Assembly: GCF_000003815.2 (NCBI RefSeq)
Contig: NC_049984.1
Location: 19,715,939-19,777,938, forward strand
Source: Branchiostoma floridae
Taxonomy: Eukaryota; Chordata; Leptocardii; Amphioxiformes; Branchiostomatidae
DNA: 62,000 nucleotides
Reading direction: 5' to 3'
Under the pieces are notes generated by a model. That model was not told where the DNA came from. It saw nothing but the letters and a program-made list of their open reading frames with translations, and searched no databases. How positions within the stretch are numbered: the first letter of the stretch is position 1; each line of letters opens with the position of its first letter. Shown here piece after piece: positions 1 to 10,980 of the stretch. The position numbers were made by a program, and so were the translations under genes.

Positions 1-30
1 TTCCTTTGACTTACAGTCGGTTATATGAGC

Positions 31-270
31 GATCAGGAATATCTCGACAACAATACATCCGATTGAAAAGCGGTTTGCATCTTTCAATTAGGCACGAAGA
101 GTTCTTTCTAATGATATCAAGTATGGTGGGCCGGAACTTGAACCCTTGACTTGAATCGCAGAATAAAGGTATCGATTCACCCTCCCCCTGGCCTTCGGTT
201 AAGGATGGCGGTTAGGTCATGAGCGCAAACGATCAGGAATATGTCGCCAACAATACATCCGATTGAAAAG
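31..270 (+). repeat. 40-bp direct repeat pair, 200 bp apart
   Basis: A 40-bp block starting GATCAGGAAT and ending GATTGAAAAG occurs at 31-70 and 231-270, with two or three differences in the middle. The offset is exactly 200 bp. It is probably the start of a diverged tandem repeat or a duplicated repeat edge that continues off the left side of the window. Confidence 0.8.
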
Positions 271-1634
271 GCTAAGGGTACGCATCATGCACTCAGTGCA
301 CGCTTGTCCTCAGTGTTGTGAAGAAGCCATATGTTTCGATAGTTGGCGTAATACCAATGAAATATACATTGGACATTGACAATGTTAAAAGAAAGAAACT
401 ATTAACAAACTCTAAAGTAACAGAACCTCCTAACAGCATTTATCTAACTAAGTCTATATAAGAACACCCAGAGTACAGCATATATATATTTTTAAAAACT
501 AAATGTATAATGTTATCTTCTTTAGTTTTTAACCCTATTCAGACGGGGGGTGGGGGCTTCTGAGGCCTGCGCCAACTTTGATGTCCTATAACGCAAGAAC
601 GGCTTACGCTAGAGCCACCAAATTTGGTGAGTTTTCCTAAAATATTGTTCGCAACAATTTTGTGAAGTTTGACAAATTTTCCATTTTTTCGTGTTGCCGT
701 GTCGCTAACAAGTTCCTTTTAAGCGTCTACGAAGTCAGTAAGGCGTCATAAGTATGGCAAGTTAATAAGATTGCCCAGTCGCCGTGTAGGCTCCCTTAAG
801 ATAACAGCTTTTACAGTAGGGATTTCCTGAAGGGAGAATGCAAGGCTAGTGAGGATCTGAGCAATAACATTTCGAGCGGTCAAAACGCCGAGTTCTACAT
901 AGACAATGTCCGACGGGAAGACTTGAATGTACACGAGATCTCTAGCGGGGAATATTACAGCCATGTATATACCCGTAGAAGTCCAATACCCGGCCAGATT
1001 GCGTTCTCGTTCGTGCCCGCACAAAGGGCTCCGACCGTTTTACAGAAGAATGTTACCAATAATGTAGCCCTTCCGTTGTAGCTATTTTAAGCTTGTTACT
1101 TACGTCCATCAGACGTGTGTCACTTGGAAGGTTGTATGCACTTACAGCATTTGATCTGTGGCCGGTTCGAGCCATGATAATTTGCTCGTCAAACCCTGCG
1201 GCGAACATTGATTTTGGAAATGTCTTGACAGTGGGTGGGGCTTAGGTGTAAACTTAATAACTCTTTGTACTGCGTGAAACAACGCTAGTTTCACCCGAAT
1301 ATCTCCACCAAAAACCTCCTCAGTTTTCTCCACTCACAACACTGATCCAGGTATACTTTTTTCAAGTCAACATCTTGTCTCCTCGATATTTCTTTCAGTC
1401 CCTGCAAAGACGGCTGGATCTCTTTAAAAGATGTGAATAACACAGTTGCCATGTTACAATTTGTCTTATGTCACTTGTAATAGTGCACAAATGCAATCAG
1501 ATGTAGTTATTCCTTTGATGAACTGTTCGAAGATTTTTGTCTTTGAAGTAAAATACATTCAAAAAACCTTTCCATTTTGACATGTGTCACAGCAGTTGTT
1601 GAGTTGTGAAGTTGAGGTGAATTTTGTTAACTAG
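271..1634. other. no recognisable gene
   Basis: I see only short chance frames here (the longest about 92 codons), none with a motif I know. A G-rich run lies near 545-556. Confidence 0.5.
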
Positions 1635-1775
1635 TATACACCTGTCTCTGATCTGTATATAACTAACAGGCAAATATATGCTTATGAACGCACAGATATA
1701 CACACCTGTTCCTGGACTATTCAAAACTAACAGATAAATATTTGCGGTTCAACACATACACCTGTCCCTGCGGTA
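1635..1775. repeat. degenerate ~61-bp tandem repeat (about 2.3 units)
   Basis: The series TATACACCTGTCTCTG, TATACACACCTGTTCCTGG and TACACCTGTCCCTG recurs at about 1635, 1696 and 1756. Each of the first two is followed by AACTAACAG and AAATAT blocks. The copies are diverged and overlap the 3' end of the piggyBac fragment. Confidence 0.6.
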
Positions 1776-2083
1776 TGTAGTATTTCGCAACAAACATCAA
1801 CCAGATCTCTCTTGAAAGTAGCGAGCTTGTCTGTTGCTTGTCTATCTGGTCTGCTTGCGTGGTTGTCAAATCGCATATATGTCAGGATTTCTCTGAATCT
1901 GTTCCTTGACATTGTTGCTGGGATCAGGTTATCCCATCTGTTTCGAACCTGAGGGAATCCTGTGGCTCTGATGTTTTTGACAAACAAGCAATGATGCATC
2001 CTAATGACAGCATTGATGGTATGTCCACAATCAGAAAATATGGAGTACCTGTGCCTGTACTGAATGTTGGGTAGTTGTACCAA
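1727..2083 (-). pseudogene. piggyBac-type transposase fragment (region before the first catalytic Asp)
   Basis: The 118-aa frame contains IPATMSRNRFREILTYMRF followed by ATDKLATFKRDL. This is the conserved block of piggyBac (PGBD) transposases that lies just before the first catalytic Asp of the DDD domain; family members read roughly MSRNRF..ILR.LHF then DKL..IR. PiggyBac transposases cut and paste DNA at TTAA sites. Only about 60 residues match; the first part of the frame looks out of phase and no catalytic Asp is visible. On the minus strand this piece lies downstream of a piece (2477-2734) that belongs to the later part of the same domain, so the two are not collinear. Dead copy; family call fairly sure. 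Confidence 0.7.
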
Positions 2084-2476
2084 ATCTAAAAGTGGTAGTG
2101 GGCAGATATTTTTATGGCCCAGATATTGAACCTCGGAGGCAAACAGCTTACACTTACTTTAAACCGTGGCATCACAGGCGAGTCAGCACCTCGTGTAACC
2201 TGTGTAGGTGTTCTTTAAACGTCTTACCGACATCATCTTAGTAAATCAATAAGCTGGTGAAATGAAAGTCCCATAGTACGTGGGTCATTGAACGTTGAAA
2301 CAATGCCCCTGCATTCTACAATGTGGACTACATACACACAACAAAGTTAACACTATTTACAGTTTGTACAATCCAGAGGAAATTGAAATTTCTGTCAAGT
2401 ACATATACAGTTGAGCGTCACCTAGGGCAACTCCGCCCATTTGTTTGTACAGTGCAACACACTTTGGCTTAATTTG

Positions 2477-2734
2477 TCACCTCACCTCCATCCTTCTCTG
2501 GACTTGCACAGTCCCTGCTTGATAGCAGTGGAGAGGAGAATGGGTTTGCGTCTCACATCTTGGAATGCCACACATAGCAAAGTCCCTTCCTGTTCTTTCG
2601 TACTGTCCCGTTGCTAGTTGTTCGTAGATATCTTTGAACAGTGCTGGTGAGCTGAAGTAGTTGTCCAAACATTGATGATGGCCCCTGTTCAGCAAGTCTG
2701 CTTCAACCAAGAACTTACCATTGTTGTAGAACAC
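2477..2734 (-). pseudogene. piggyBac-type transposase fragment (late DDD-domain region)
   Basis: The 85-aa frame contains DLLNRGHHQCLDNYFSSPALF, which matches the piggyBac block usually written L..KGH..Y.DNYYTS..LF that carries the catalytic Asp (the D of LDNY). It is followed by YEQLATGQYERTGRDF, where family members have a T-G-T-V-R-like segment. It lies upstream on the minus strand of the earlier block (1727-2083), the opposite of the order in an intact gene. An acidic frame at about 3000-3066 (minus), just before the assembly gap, could be an N-terminal piece. Non-functional remnant. Confidence 0.75.
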
Positions 2735-3168
2735 TCTTGTTACAGCTATTAAGTGCGACAGAGTCCACTCCTTTTCAGCAGCTTGCAGGACCCACAGCTA
2801 AATTTATATGTTCAGCTCAGCTGAAGTCAAACGGTTTATCTTGTTCTTGTCATTCACAAATTTCCAAACTCTTAAAAAGTATTTTGCAAACAAATGAATA
2901 AGGTATACCTAAGACTCAATAACAGCATGGAGAACATGTATGTTAAGATGTTAAGACACCTTACATTTGCAAAAGTTAATGATATGCAAAAGTTAACGAT
3001 ATCCAACTCAATGTCCATCTGGATCTCTTCCATCTCTTCAACGTCTACTGCGTCAATGTCACTATAATGTTTTTTATCACACCAATGGCCTTGACTAATC
3101 TATGGGAATTTGTGTTGACCCACTTTGTCTCAACAGATCTGGTGGCATCAGATTGCTGTACATGTGTG
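2735..3168. other. flank of piggyBac remnant, no complete gene
   Basis: AT-rich sequence. Minus-strand codons at about 3000-3066 encode an acidic stretch (DIDAVDVEEMEEIQMDIEL) like the acidic N-termini of piggyBac transposases, but the rest would lie in the gap. Low certainty. Confidence 0.3.
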
Positions 3169-3268
3169 NNNNNNNNNNNNNNNNNNNNNNNNNNNNNNNN
3201 NNNNNNNNNNNNNNNNNNNNNNNNNNNNNNNNNNNNNNNNNNNNNNNNNNNNNNNNNNNNNNNNNNNN
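3169..3268. other. assembly gap (100 N)
   Basis: Exactly 100 unknown bases, the usual placeholder for a gap of unknown length. The distance between the flanks should not be trusted. Confidence 0.99.
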
Positions 3269-3282
3269 CTATTGATCAAATA

Positions 3283-3746
3283 AAGCAGAAAAGCATTAAC
3301 CGGAAATAATCTCTTTAATAACTAATAATAAAAATCATAGATATGTCATCTCTTCAATGTATCAAATACGTTGCACAGTAAGGGCTCATATGAACATAAA
3401 TCACTTTGGGCAAATTGATCAATAAGAAGAGAAGCATATCGTTAACCAGAAATAATATCCCCTAATAAATAAGTCTACATATAAAAAAAACATAAATATA
3501 TCATCTCTTATCACATCTTAACTTGAAGGTTCCCACATTAAAAAAAACGCACATAATTTTCACATGAACATATATACATTCCATATATGAACAGGTTTTC
3601 ACTTGAACTTGAACGTTACACTATAGACATCTTTAACTCGAACGTTCCCATGTTAAAAAAACATTGCACATAATTTTCACATGAACATATATACATTCCA
3701 TATATGAACAGGTTTTCACTTGAACTTGAACGTTACACTATAGCTA
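3283..3746. repeat. AT-rich tandem duplications after the gap
   Basis: Units at 3532-3646 and 3647-3746 are nearly identical (period 115 bp), sharing GCACATAATTTTCACATG and GAACAGGTTTTCACTTG. A more diverged pair (GATCAA-TAA-GCAGAAAAGCAT type) is seen at about 3283-3350 and 3417-3510. The position next to an N gap suggests the assembler failed in a longer array. Confidence 0.75.
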
Positions 3747-4279
3747 CAAACTTTACCTAACAGTTGACTCTTGAACAGTTGGTTGATCTACTTACATTAT
3801 GTCTTAACTGCATCTACTATGCATATTGAATTTTAATGATCCAGATCTATGGAGCTGATATGGGGTTACCAGTTTCCCTATTGTATGTAACCTGTATCTA
3901 GAGAACATGGAAAAAGTTGCCCTCAAAACTGTATATGCTCACTGAGTCACGTAACATCACGACAGCAATGGATTGTTCATTCCTTGACAAAGACTGGTGC
4001 TGTTCAGTCCAATTTTGGTGAAAGCTGGATGGCAGGTATCTAAAACTGTATCAAGATGTCTATACGAAGACTGGAAGCATGATGCTCCTGGTCCATTTCC
4101 TCATCCAGGAGTACCTTCTCCTAGCCTTTGATGTCTCCTGCCCTCAGGAATAGCTATCCCTTTAGCAGTTTTGTCACCTGTCTGTATGTCACCCTCAATC
4201 TGTAAGATAATAGAACATCAATGTCAGTGGTGGGGATTGTGATTACATTTGGTTTAACTGCGCGAAACTCCAGAAAAAC

Positions 4280-4702
4280 TTGACGTCACAAGTGTCCATA
4301 TGCACATCTACTGCGGCCTGCCCGATGACATCGCTTAACGGGTTGGGATGCATGTATGGCATGAGCCCAGGCCTCGTACCCGGAGTAGGAGGTACGGGCG
4401 AACCCGACGAGAACGAACACTGCCCCCGTAGAGGCAGGCGCAAGACGGTCGGACGCCGCCCCAGACAAATGAACGCTAGTCAAGGTGGAATAAACGCTGT
4501 GCCTATACAAATGAACGCTGGCCCAGGTGGAATAAACGATGTGCCCATACAGATGAACGCTGATCCGGTTGTAATGAACGCTGCTGCGGTACAAAGAGAC
4601 GCTGTTCCGGTAAGAGCGTACGCTGGTCCTGTGTTAGACCCGTCCCAGTCAGATGTGCAGGAACGCCGCTACGAACTCAAACAGTACACAATCTTTGACT
4701 GA
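4280..4702 (+). CDS. ORF with four 14-residue repeats, unknown function
   Basis: The 140-aa frame is uninterrupted. Residues about 63-118 are four 14-residue (42-bp) units of the pattern QMNA..GGIN.VPI that decay toward the end (QMNASQGGINAVPI, QMNAGPGGINDVPI, then two weaker units). The region before the repeats is Gly/Pro-rich, with an Arg-rich patch RRGRRKTVGRRPR. The antisense frame is also open and 14-residue periodic, as expected for a 42-bp DNA repeat, so coding status is uncertain. I recognise no family. It could be a gag-like or spacer region of a mobile element or a chance frame. Confidence 0.35.
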   Translation: MTSQVSICTSTAACPMTSLNGLGCMYGMSPGLVPGVGGTGEPDENEHCPRRGRRKTVGRRPRQMNASQGGINAVPIQMNAGPGGINDVPIQMNADPVVMNAAAVQRDAVPVRAYAGPVLDPSQSDVQERRYELKQYTIFD

Positions 4703-4971
4703 CTCTGGTCCAAAATTAGAGAAGCACCAACGATTGTATTAGCGTAGGGAAGTATATAGTGGGGTAGCCGGAGTGTATACAGGATGGGTCACTCCCAGGG
4801 GGTCACGACCCTGCTCCACCAAATCAAAGGTCGGCTCAGAGTAAATGATGGATGAAGCATGTAATAATAAGATACATTATTGTGTGTTGTTTTTGTGACA
4901 TTTTCACTGGAAAAGGGATCATTTTGAAACAAATTGTATGTTGCAAAGTAATGCTACATTGGCAATAGAAC

Positions 4972-5190
4972 CTACAATCGGTAATTTGAGTAAGGGGGCG
5001 CTCGCACAAAGTAACAGGGCGCAGAGCCCCTGTTCCCCGGTTTAAGAAAAGCCCTGGCCGCCGTTATGATAAATTTTGGCATGTGGGCTTGGAAGGGATT
5101 CTTTGCCCCCTGTCCTGGCATCTTCTGTATGAACACAGTGGACGTGATGTTTTTTTTTTTCAACTCGTATCTTTCCTTACTGCGGATGGT
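4972..5190 (-). pseudogene. sequence downstream of the BEL/Pao fragment, decayed
   Basis: The minus frame continues from the duplicated BEL/Pao block into sequence without recognisable reverse-transcriptase motifs and a run of T/A bases near 5150-5160. If this was pol, the RT core has been lost or heavily shifted. Confidence 0.35.
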
Positions 5191-5634
5191 ACAGCCCATG
5201 AGGTATGTACCATACCTTGCCATCTTCAGTTTCCAGTTGGTCTGTAGGGACCCTCTCTGCGTAGCCCTTCTCGATGATTCCTTGCATAAACCGTGTGTAG
5301 TCTTCCTGAAACTTTTCATTCTTCACCATCTTTCTTCTCAGGTGGTTAGCTCTTTGAAGGGCAATTGACTTGTTGTTCTGCTCGTCTTTCTTTGTCCCTT
5401 CTGACATGATTGTACAGCCCATGAGGTATGTACCATACCTTGCCATCTTCAGTTTCCAGTTGGTCTGTAGGGACCCTCTCTGCGTAGCCCTTCTCGATGA
5501 TTCCTTGCATAAACCGTGTGTAGTCTTCCTGAAACTTTTCATTCTTCACCATCTTTCTTCTCAGGTGGTTAGCTCTTTGAAGGGCAATTGACTTGTTGTT
5601 CTGCTCGTCTTTCTTTGTCCCTTCTGACATGATT
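5191..5634 (-). repeat. 223-bp perfect tandem duplication inside a BEL/Pao pol fragment
   Basis: Bases 5191-5411 and 5414-5634 read identically as far as I can compare them by eye; the period is 223 bp. Because 223 is not a multiple of three, the reading frame is lost at the junction and the protein match breaks off after WYIPHGLY. Either a recent local duplication or an assembly artefact. Confidence 0.9.
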
Positions 5635-5765
5635 TTCATGAACCTTTTATCCTGTATTGACGGCTCTATCTTATCTTCTCCAACTTCGCGTAAGTCTTGA
5701 TTGAAGTAGCTCTCTGGCTGTGACTCTAACCTTTGGTCGACACTGATCTTGTTCACGCTGGCCAC
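5346..5765 (-). pseudogene. BEL/Pao LTR-retrotransposon pol fragment (upstream of RT)
   Basis: The 139-aa frame contains ALQRANHLRRKMVKNEKF, then YTRFMQGIIEKGYAERVP and GKVWYIPHGLY. This matches the region of BEL/Pao polyproteins just before the reverse transcriptase (family pattern: m..Y..fm..y...GhaE.vp...WYLPHH.V). The protein would copy retroelement RNA into DNA in the cytoplasm. The usual continuation into the RT (K.RVVFD.SA) is missing: at the 223-bp duplication junction the frame shifts and re-reads the same DNA out of phase. The upstream part (VDQRLESQPESYFNQDLREVGEDKI) is open and also fits the retroelement. Dead copy. Confidence 0.75.
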
Positions 5766-6380
5766 TGCGTCATCACTGCCCCCCTTGAGGGGACCGTTTA
5801 CAGACCAACCTAGCAGTGTCTTAACTGCATAATGACCTCCACCCCGAAAAATGACTTACCAACATTTAGCCTTAGCCATGAGACTGAGCTCTATGATTGG
5901 CTGTGCTATGGAGTTGATGGCAAGCTTGATGAAAGCTTGATTCCGTCGCCATGTTACAACGTGATCAATTTTTTTCAAGCCAGGATGTTTGGGATCGTCT
6001 TCATGTTATCACCCAGCACTGCAAGGCTGATGTGGGATCGATGGGATGTTAGGATAGTCCCAGTGCTGCCAATAACCCGGGGAATGACGCTGGTAGCTGG
6101 GTGTACTGGTTCATGTCCAGATTTATAACAGGCTTCAGCTTCTTCGGCGTAGAGGCAGGTCTTGAATATGCTTAGCAGGTGCGGGCGATCCTATTGTCTT
6201 ATCTTGTTTCTCCTCTTGGAGCCATCTCCATACTTGTTGCACAATGCGGGGTGTACATAGTAAGAGGCCATTCTGTACACTAACGGTGAGGTATACAAAA
6301 TCACAGAACCTCTCTACACTAACGGTGAGCTATACAACTGAATCAAAATAACAAAACTGCTCTACACTAATAATGAGCTA
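5766..6380. other. no recognisable gene; short CACTAACGGTGAG repeats
   Basis: A 98-codon plus frame (5832-6128) matches nothing I know. At 6270-6385 the phrase TCTACACTAACGGTGAG(C/G)TATACAA occurs about three times in degraded form, a small tandem repeat. Confidence 0.45.
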
Positions 6381-6584
6381 TCACTTTGTAGCATCACAGA
6401 ACCGTTCTACACTATCGCACTCTGTTTCTTTTAACTCTGTGAAAGGGTTTATGAACAGCATTCTGCGGGGATACTCTGTAGCGTAGATATCGATGATTCT
6501 ATTATAATCTAGTGGAACGCCCCTGTGAACGAAGAGGAGTATCATCGCGTTGAGGCGTTCCTTACCCATGGTGCTTCTGTACAC
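6381..6584 (-). pseudogene. hAT-type transposase C-terminal fragment
   Basis: The 67-aa frame MYRSTMGKERLNAMILLFVHRGVPLDYNRI...YPRRMLFINPF resembles the C-terminal dimerisation region of hAT-superfamily transposases and hAT-derived zinc-finger proteins (pattern: sm..eRLn.lallhvh.......v...f....pRR..l.NP). hAT enzymes move DNA by cut and paste with 8-bp target duplications. No catalytic region is recognisable upstream (higher coordinates), so this is a C-terminal stub, possibly a last exon. Assignment is by pattern memory. Confidence 0.55.
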
Positions 6585-8251
6585 ATTCTTGATGTACCTG
6601 AGTGCTGAATTGGATTTTTTCTACTCCAGCAGTTGTCATTGGTCACAGAAAAATCTGGCAACGAAATTATCCAGGCACGAAATCATCCAGACACGAAGAA
6701 AGTGTAAATTTGTAGACGCTTTTGACGCAACCTCGGGAATAGTAGAGTTGTAGAAAGTCGAGGACTTTAAAAAGACGAGACTGCCGGAGACGGTATAGGA
6801 ATGCAGCCTGCGCTCTGAGATCTGACAGCGAGAGTGAGGCAGCGGCCACGTGTGGCTACTGACTCGGGGAGCAGACGCATCTAATTAACTACTCGGATCC
6901 TCAGGGGATCCCCAGGGGGCCCAGAGAATCCACTCTGCGTAGCCTAGTTGTTTCATCCGTAGCCCATTGGCCGCCGTGATAGACAGGTGTCATTGGTCTA
7001 CATTTTCTCCAATTTGTTCTATCGTCTGATCGGCCATTATTAAAAATGACCAGTAATGACCATTAAAAAAAGTGCCAGGTCTGATCTTCTCTTTGATCCA
7101 AGGCCTTCATCATCATCCTCAGACGTTTCCGGTATGACACAAATCGTTGGTCCTCTACAGACATATTTCTTATCTCCGCCAACTGTTGATCCAGACTAAT
7201 CCCGTTGACATTAGCCTTGTCATCACAGTGATATCAGTAGTATATATAACCTCATAGTACCCAGGTTGGAATTGAAAGGACCAGTGCAAACCGGATTGGT
7301 CCAATCATTGATGACCTGCTACCCTGCACATACGGCTTTCCTGTCCGTTTCCTTGCAGGCGCCCAGCCATCCACCTAACAGCAGGTGTTAAGATGACCTA
7401 ACTTCTTTTGTTCACCTTTTGTTAGTCCTATCTGCCAGGCAGTAGAAAGAAATTGGACATATAACCATACAATCTGCTTGCAAAGTTGCTTGCCATTATG
7501 TTTCTTAAAGAAGGGACAGGAACAGTTCGGATTCGGCTAATTATCATTGTTTGCCAAAACTGTATCAAACTACAAGAAAATTGAACATAAACACGTACAG
7601 GTACGCCATGTCTTACTGGAATTGCTCCCAGGAGGCTCTCTTCCTCCCTCGCAGAGGCTTCATCTTCATAAATGATACAAACATGTCGATTCAAGGGAAA
7701 CACGTGCACCTTTTTTAGGATTGGTTCTTTGTCCACCATATTTTCTTCTTTACCTGGTAATGCTGAACAACGTTGATGAGGCTGTCCCGCAGAACCTGCA
7801 CATCTCCCCCACACCGTGCCATGCACCAGTAGAAGTGTGTTTTCAATGGTGCTCCTGCAGGTGAAATCCTTTGTTCATTTAGTGCAGCTATGGTTTACTA
7901 AGTTTTGCCATGGATCTATGATATTATCTGAAGCTTTTTTAATTGCCATGACCATTATGAGGGCTGAAAAAGTGAAATAGTTCATCCAAGTAAAGATGTT
8001 GAACAAAATTACCTTTGGCTTTGTCCGCAAGCTCTGGGTGCCATGTTTGGCCCTTGTCCAATGGTTTCCCCTTTGTCACTTTTTAAACTTTCTTGCAATG
8101 GTTTCAGTATCTGTAATTTTTGAAAGTCATATAATTACATCATATACAATTTGTGAATCGTTATACATTTTCCTGTTACCACATTTCTATTCAAATGCAT
8201 TTAGCAATAGCATAGGCAATCACACATAGTTCACAAACAACAGATATTTAC
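6585..8251. other. no recognised gene
   Basis: Short frames only, the longest a 132-codon minus frame at 7428-7826 without recognisable motifs. I see no repeats of note. Confidence 0.4.
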
Positions 8252-8464
8252 CTTGTGGGTGCACACAACATGCCGCCTTTGTCCATCTCGGCGAAGATTT
8301 TCGCCAGACCTGCCGGCAGCCTCCCAATGTCTTGTCTAGCGATTGGCGTCTGTTGCAGAGCTGGGGCATCCTCAATGTAGGCAACCTTGTCATACGGGTT
8401 GTCGTATTCACGGAATATATCCATCTCCAACCCCGGGAGTGGCTTACGCTGAAAGGCGTGGTAT
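8252..8464 (-). CDS. intact internal exon of an unknown transposon-associated gene (copy A)
   Basis: On the minus strand, a pyrimidine-rich acceptor (TCTATTTTTCAG) is followed by 213 bp without stops and then a GTAAATAT donor. The translation begins YHAFQRKPLPGLEMD and contains NPYDKVAYIEDA and RQDIGRLPAGLAKIFAEMD. The exon at 46038-46269 on the other strand is a diverged homologue: same first eight exon bases, same donor, and IAGKDIRRLTAGLCKILTELD aligned to IARQDIGRLPAGLAKIFAEMD. Copies with introns imply duplication at the DNA level. Function unknown; I associate this type of protein with mobile-element genes of invertebrates, but only from memory. Downstream of the MULE remnants on the same strand, so it may belong to the same gene. 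Confidence 0.6.
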
Positions 8465-9052
8465 CTGAAAAATAGACTTTAATTTAAAAGACTTCAGCGA
8501 TCACGTGACACTTTGTACGAGGCACGTAGAACATTTTTTGGCACCTGGGCTATAAAACCATTCTTGTTGCTGTTTACTTACTGATGAAAAAAGAACATCA
8601 TCTCTCCAGCCTACATGGCCTGAAGTCTCCAGAAACTGAAAAGTATTGTATTGAAGTATATGTGAATATGCATTCATTGTATGAATATAAATCATAAACG
8701 AAACAGTGTATGCAGGTCATTTGTAAACCATGTACATAACAGATACATTAGGGCACTGAGAAATTTATCTGGTCCTCATACACAAGATCATATGTACATT
8801 TGGTGGCAAAACACTGGACTGAAGCCATACAAATGTAAACGGTGTACTTAATTATACTTGACTTGACTTAATTATAACAGATACAATATGGCACTGAGAA
8901 ACTCATCAGGTCCTCATACAATATATCTAGACCAATCCAGCCAAACTCTCGTCCTGTACTTACCTGTTTTAAGCATGATTGGTATCTCCCATTACATCCA
9001 ACTGGACTGCACACCTTATGTTTTCTTGTTCACCTGCTTCCATATCTACTTT

Positions 9053-9273
9053 ATAGTACAGTCCAAGGAACTCTGTTGGTTATGGTGATTTTTGGTTCCA
9101 ACAGGGAGAGCTTCTGCAGATAGTAGAATTGGACATCTTTAGTAACATGTACAATGGTCTGCCTGGCATCTGATCGTGGCTTTTTAGGTGGTTTCTCATC
9201 AAACGGGTTGGACAGGGCTGCACGAAGTCTTGGCCACCAGACCCCTCTTCTTGCTCCTGGCTGTATCGGTTAC
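9053..9273 (-). pseudogene. open minus-strand segment, possible exon, unknown
   Basis: About 70 codons are open on the minus strand: a segment starting near PIQPGARRGVWWPRLR, then NPFDEKPPKKPRSDARQ, TIVHVTKDVQFYYLQKL, and a stop at about 9053. Charged, proline-rich, no domain I recognise. It sits between the MULE-like pieces (9.8-11 kb) and the exon at 8.25 kb on the same strand. Confidence 0.35.
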
Positions 9274-9824
9274 ATCCCTGTGATGATGCGGATTCCGGGA
9301 CGCAGATAACCTCAAAGAACCGAGCTCTCAGCTATTGAAGGCAAGAAGTGAAATGTCTTATACATTAAAGATGAAAACATATAGTCCATGCAGATTAATT
9401 TTCATGTTTGTTTGAATAGCTTCTAAAACAGGCAAGCACACATTACACTACCCGAACCCAGTCTTCTCCAAGTGGTGCACCTTTATGACAGGCCTTTGAT
9501 CTTTATCTTTATTGCCGGTATCACTACCCTTTGGTGTAGCATAACACTTCTTTATCTGTATCTACATAGCCGATATAACCACCCTTCAGTGCAACAATCA
9601 AGCTTTGCAGGCTCTCATTGATACAATAGCTGGTTATGTTAGACTGAACGGCTTGTCACACCCAACCCTAGCAAATAGTAGTGTTGTTTAGAGCAATAAG
9701 TCTATCTGTGAATTTTCCACCAACTCCCAAAGCAGTATGATGTGGCGAAGTCTGACATTTCTGATTACTTATACACCATCTCAAGATGGATATAGTCCAA
9801 AAGGGGAAATACCAAATTCATTCA

Positions 9825-10060
9825 TACTTCAGCTTCGGGTAGCCAGTGGGTGGAAAGCCATGTCTGGACCTTACAGTTCCTCTTCCAAACATCTGCATCC
9901 TGCAGTTCACTCAATCGTGTGTAGTATTCCTCTTGACTTGAGGCAGAGGCGACAGCTTCAGTAGCGTGTCCTGCTGATCAGGAACCCCATGGTCTGTCTT
10001 TCTACACCACTCAACCCAAGCTTTCTACCGGTGGAAATCGCACAAGAGGATCTTTGATTC
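9825..10060 (-). pseudogene. MULE-type transposase, decayed later segment
   Basis: Minus-strand codons read ILLCDFHR, a TAG stop, KAWVEWCRKTDHGVP, then after a frameshift QEEYYTRLSELQDADVWKRN and VQTWLSTHWLPEA. The pattern LCDFHR.-AW followed about 60 residues later by W..N..v..W....WLP is typical of the MULE/FAR1-like transposase family seen in many metazoan genomes. One in-frame stop and one shift show it is dead. Continues the segment at 10527-10980. Confidence 0.6.
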
Positions 10061-10526
10061 TGAAAGAAATAATACAAAGATACCGGTCACTAAACATGGT
10101 ACATGTATCATAATGGACTTGCCATGCTACACGATTTTATACCGGTGATGATTCCAACCCTTCGTAACTGCATGTTATCAGCAATCAGCACCAATTACCT
10201 TGTGCATCCTGTTCTTTTGTTCGAAATTCCTTGTGTCACCAACCTTGCAATTTACTTCATAGAAGGATTAACATTATTTGTGGTGCACTACTAGCTGCAT
10301 ATGACTCTTATGTTGCAGGCTGTATTTTTAAAGTGCAAGCATAATTAGGTGTAGGTACATATTGAAATATGTGTCTGATACTGAGATTGTAACTTATCCC
10401 CTTTTATTCATGTCAGAGATATGATGAGGTTGACTGTTGTCTTTTTGAGAGACTTTTGTGTACATTATCATGTAAAACCTCATTGTTAACATTGTATGTT
10501 AAGAATGGAACTTGGCATGTGGCTAG

Positions 10527-10980
10527 TTATCCGATAGTACTTGTGTATTTTGGACAGTGACTGCTTTTACCTGGAAACTCTTCCTCCAAGGCATTGATCT
10601 CCACATTGGATTTGTCCACCATGAAGTGGCTTGGCGTCCAATCAGAATTCCACTCCTTGAAGACAGTCAAGGCCTCTTGAAGATCTGCTGTGGTTTCCGT
10701 ATGTAACACAAAGGCGCCAAACACTGTATAACACACATTAGTACAGACACACAAGAAGAACGGGGAAATCATAGCGACATGTGCGGTACGTTGCATGTTG
10801 CACGGTTCGGCTGTGGAGAAGGCGTGATGGCGTCTTGCATACAACTTGAACAGCTCCTCATACTTCCCCTTGGTGGTCCTTGACCTTGTGATGATACCGA
10901 CAGGGAACCCATTGTAGTCATCCACAAGGTCAGCAGCAACTTTAGTTGCAATAGATCTGAGGTCTCCAATGGCTTTATCC
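10527..10980 (-). pseudogene. MULE-type transposase, catalytic-core remnant
   Basis: The minus strand encodes DKAIGDLRSIATKVAADLVDDYNGFPVGIITRSR, where the Asp residues before YNGFPV fit the first catalytic position. After an insertion or intron-like stretch (10.69-10.80 kb) come TTADLQEALTVFKEWNSDW, FMVDKSNVEINALEEEFPG, where VDKS..E..A....FP is the second catalytic block of MULE transposases. These enzymes mobilise Mutator-like elements. A plausible acceptor (TATACCACAG) precedes DKAIGD and another (TTATACAG) precedes the second block, so the break may be an intron. The adjoining segment at 9.8-10.06 kb has a stop and a shift, so the whole is probably a pseudogene. Confidence 0.65.

Noticed and set aside
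100-200. Possible tRNA-like B box (GGTTCAAGTTCC on minus) near 125-140
   Set aside because: No matching A box at the right distance and no foldable arms.
4286-4594. 102-codon minus frame opposite the 14-residue repeat ORF
   Set aside because: Shadow of a 42-bp repeat whose period is a multiple of three. No motif.
7428-7826. 132-codon minus frame as a gene
   Set aside because: No motif, ordinary base composition and no splice-like borders that I could support.
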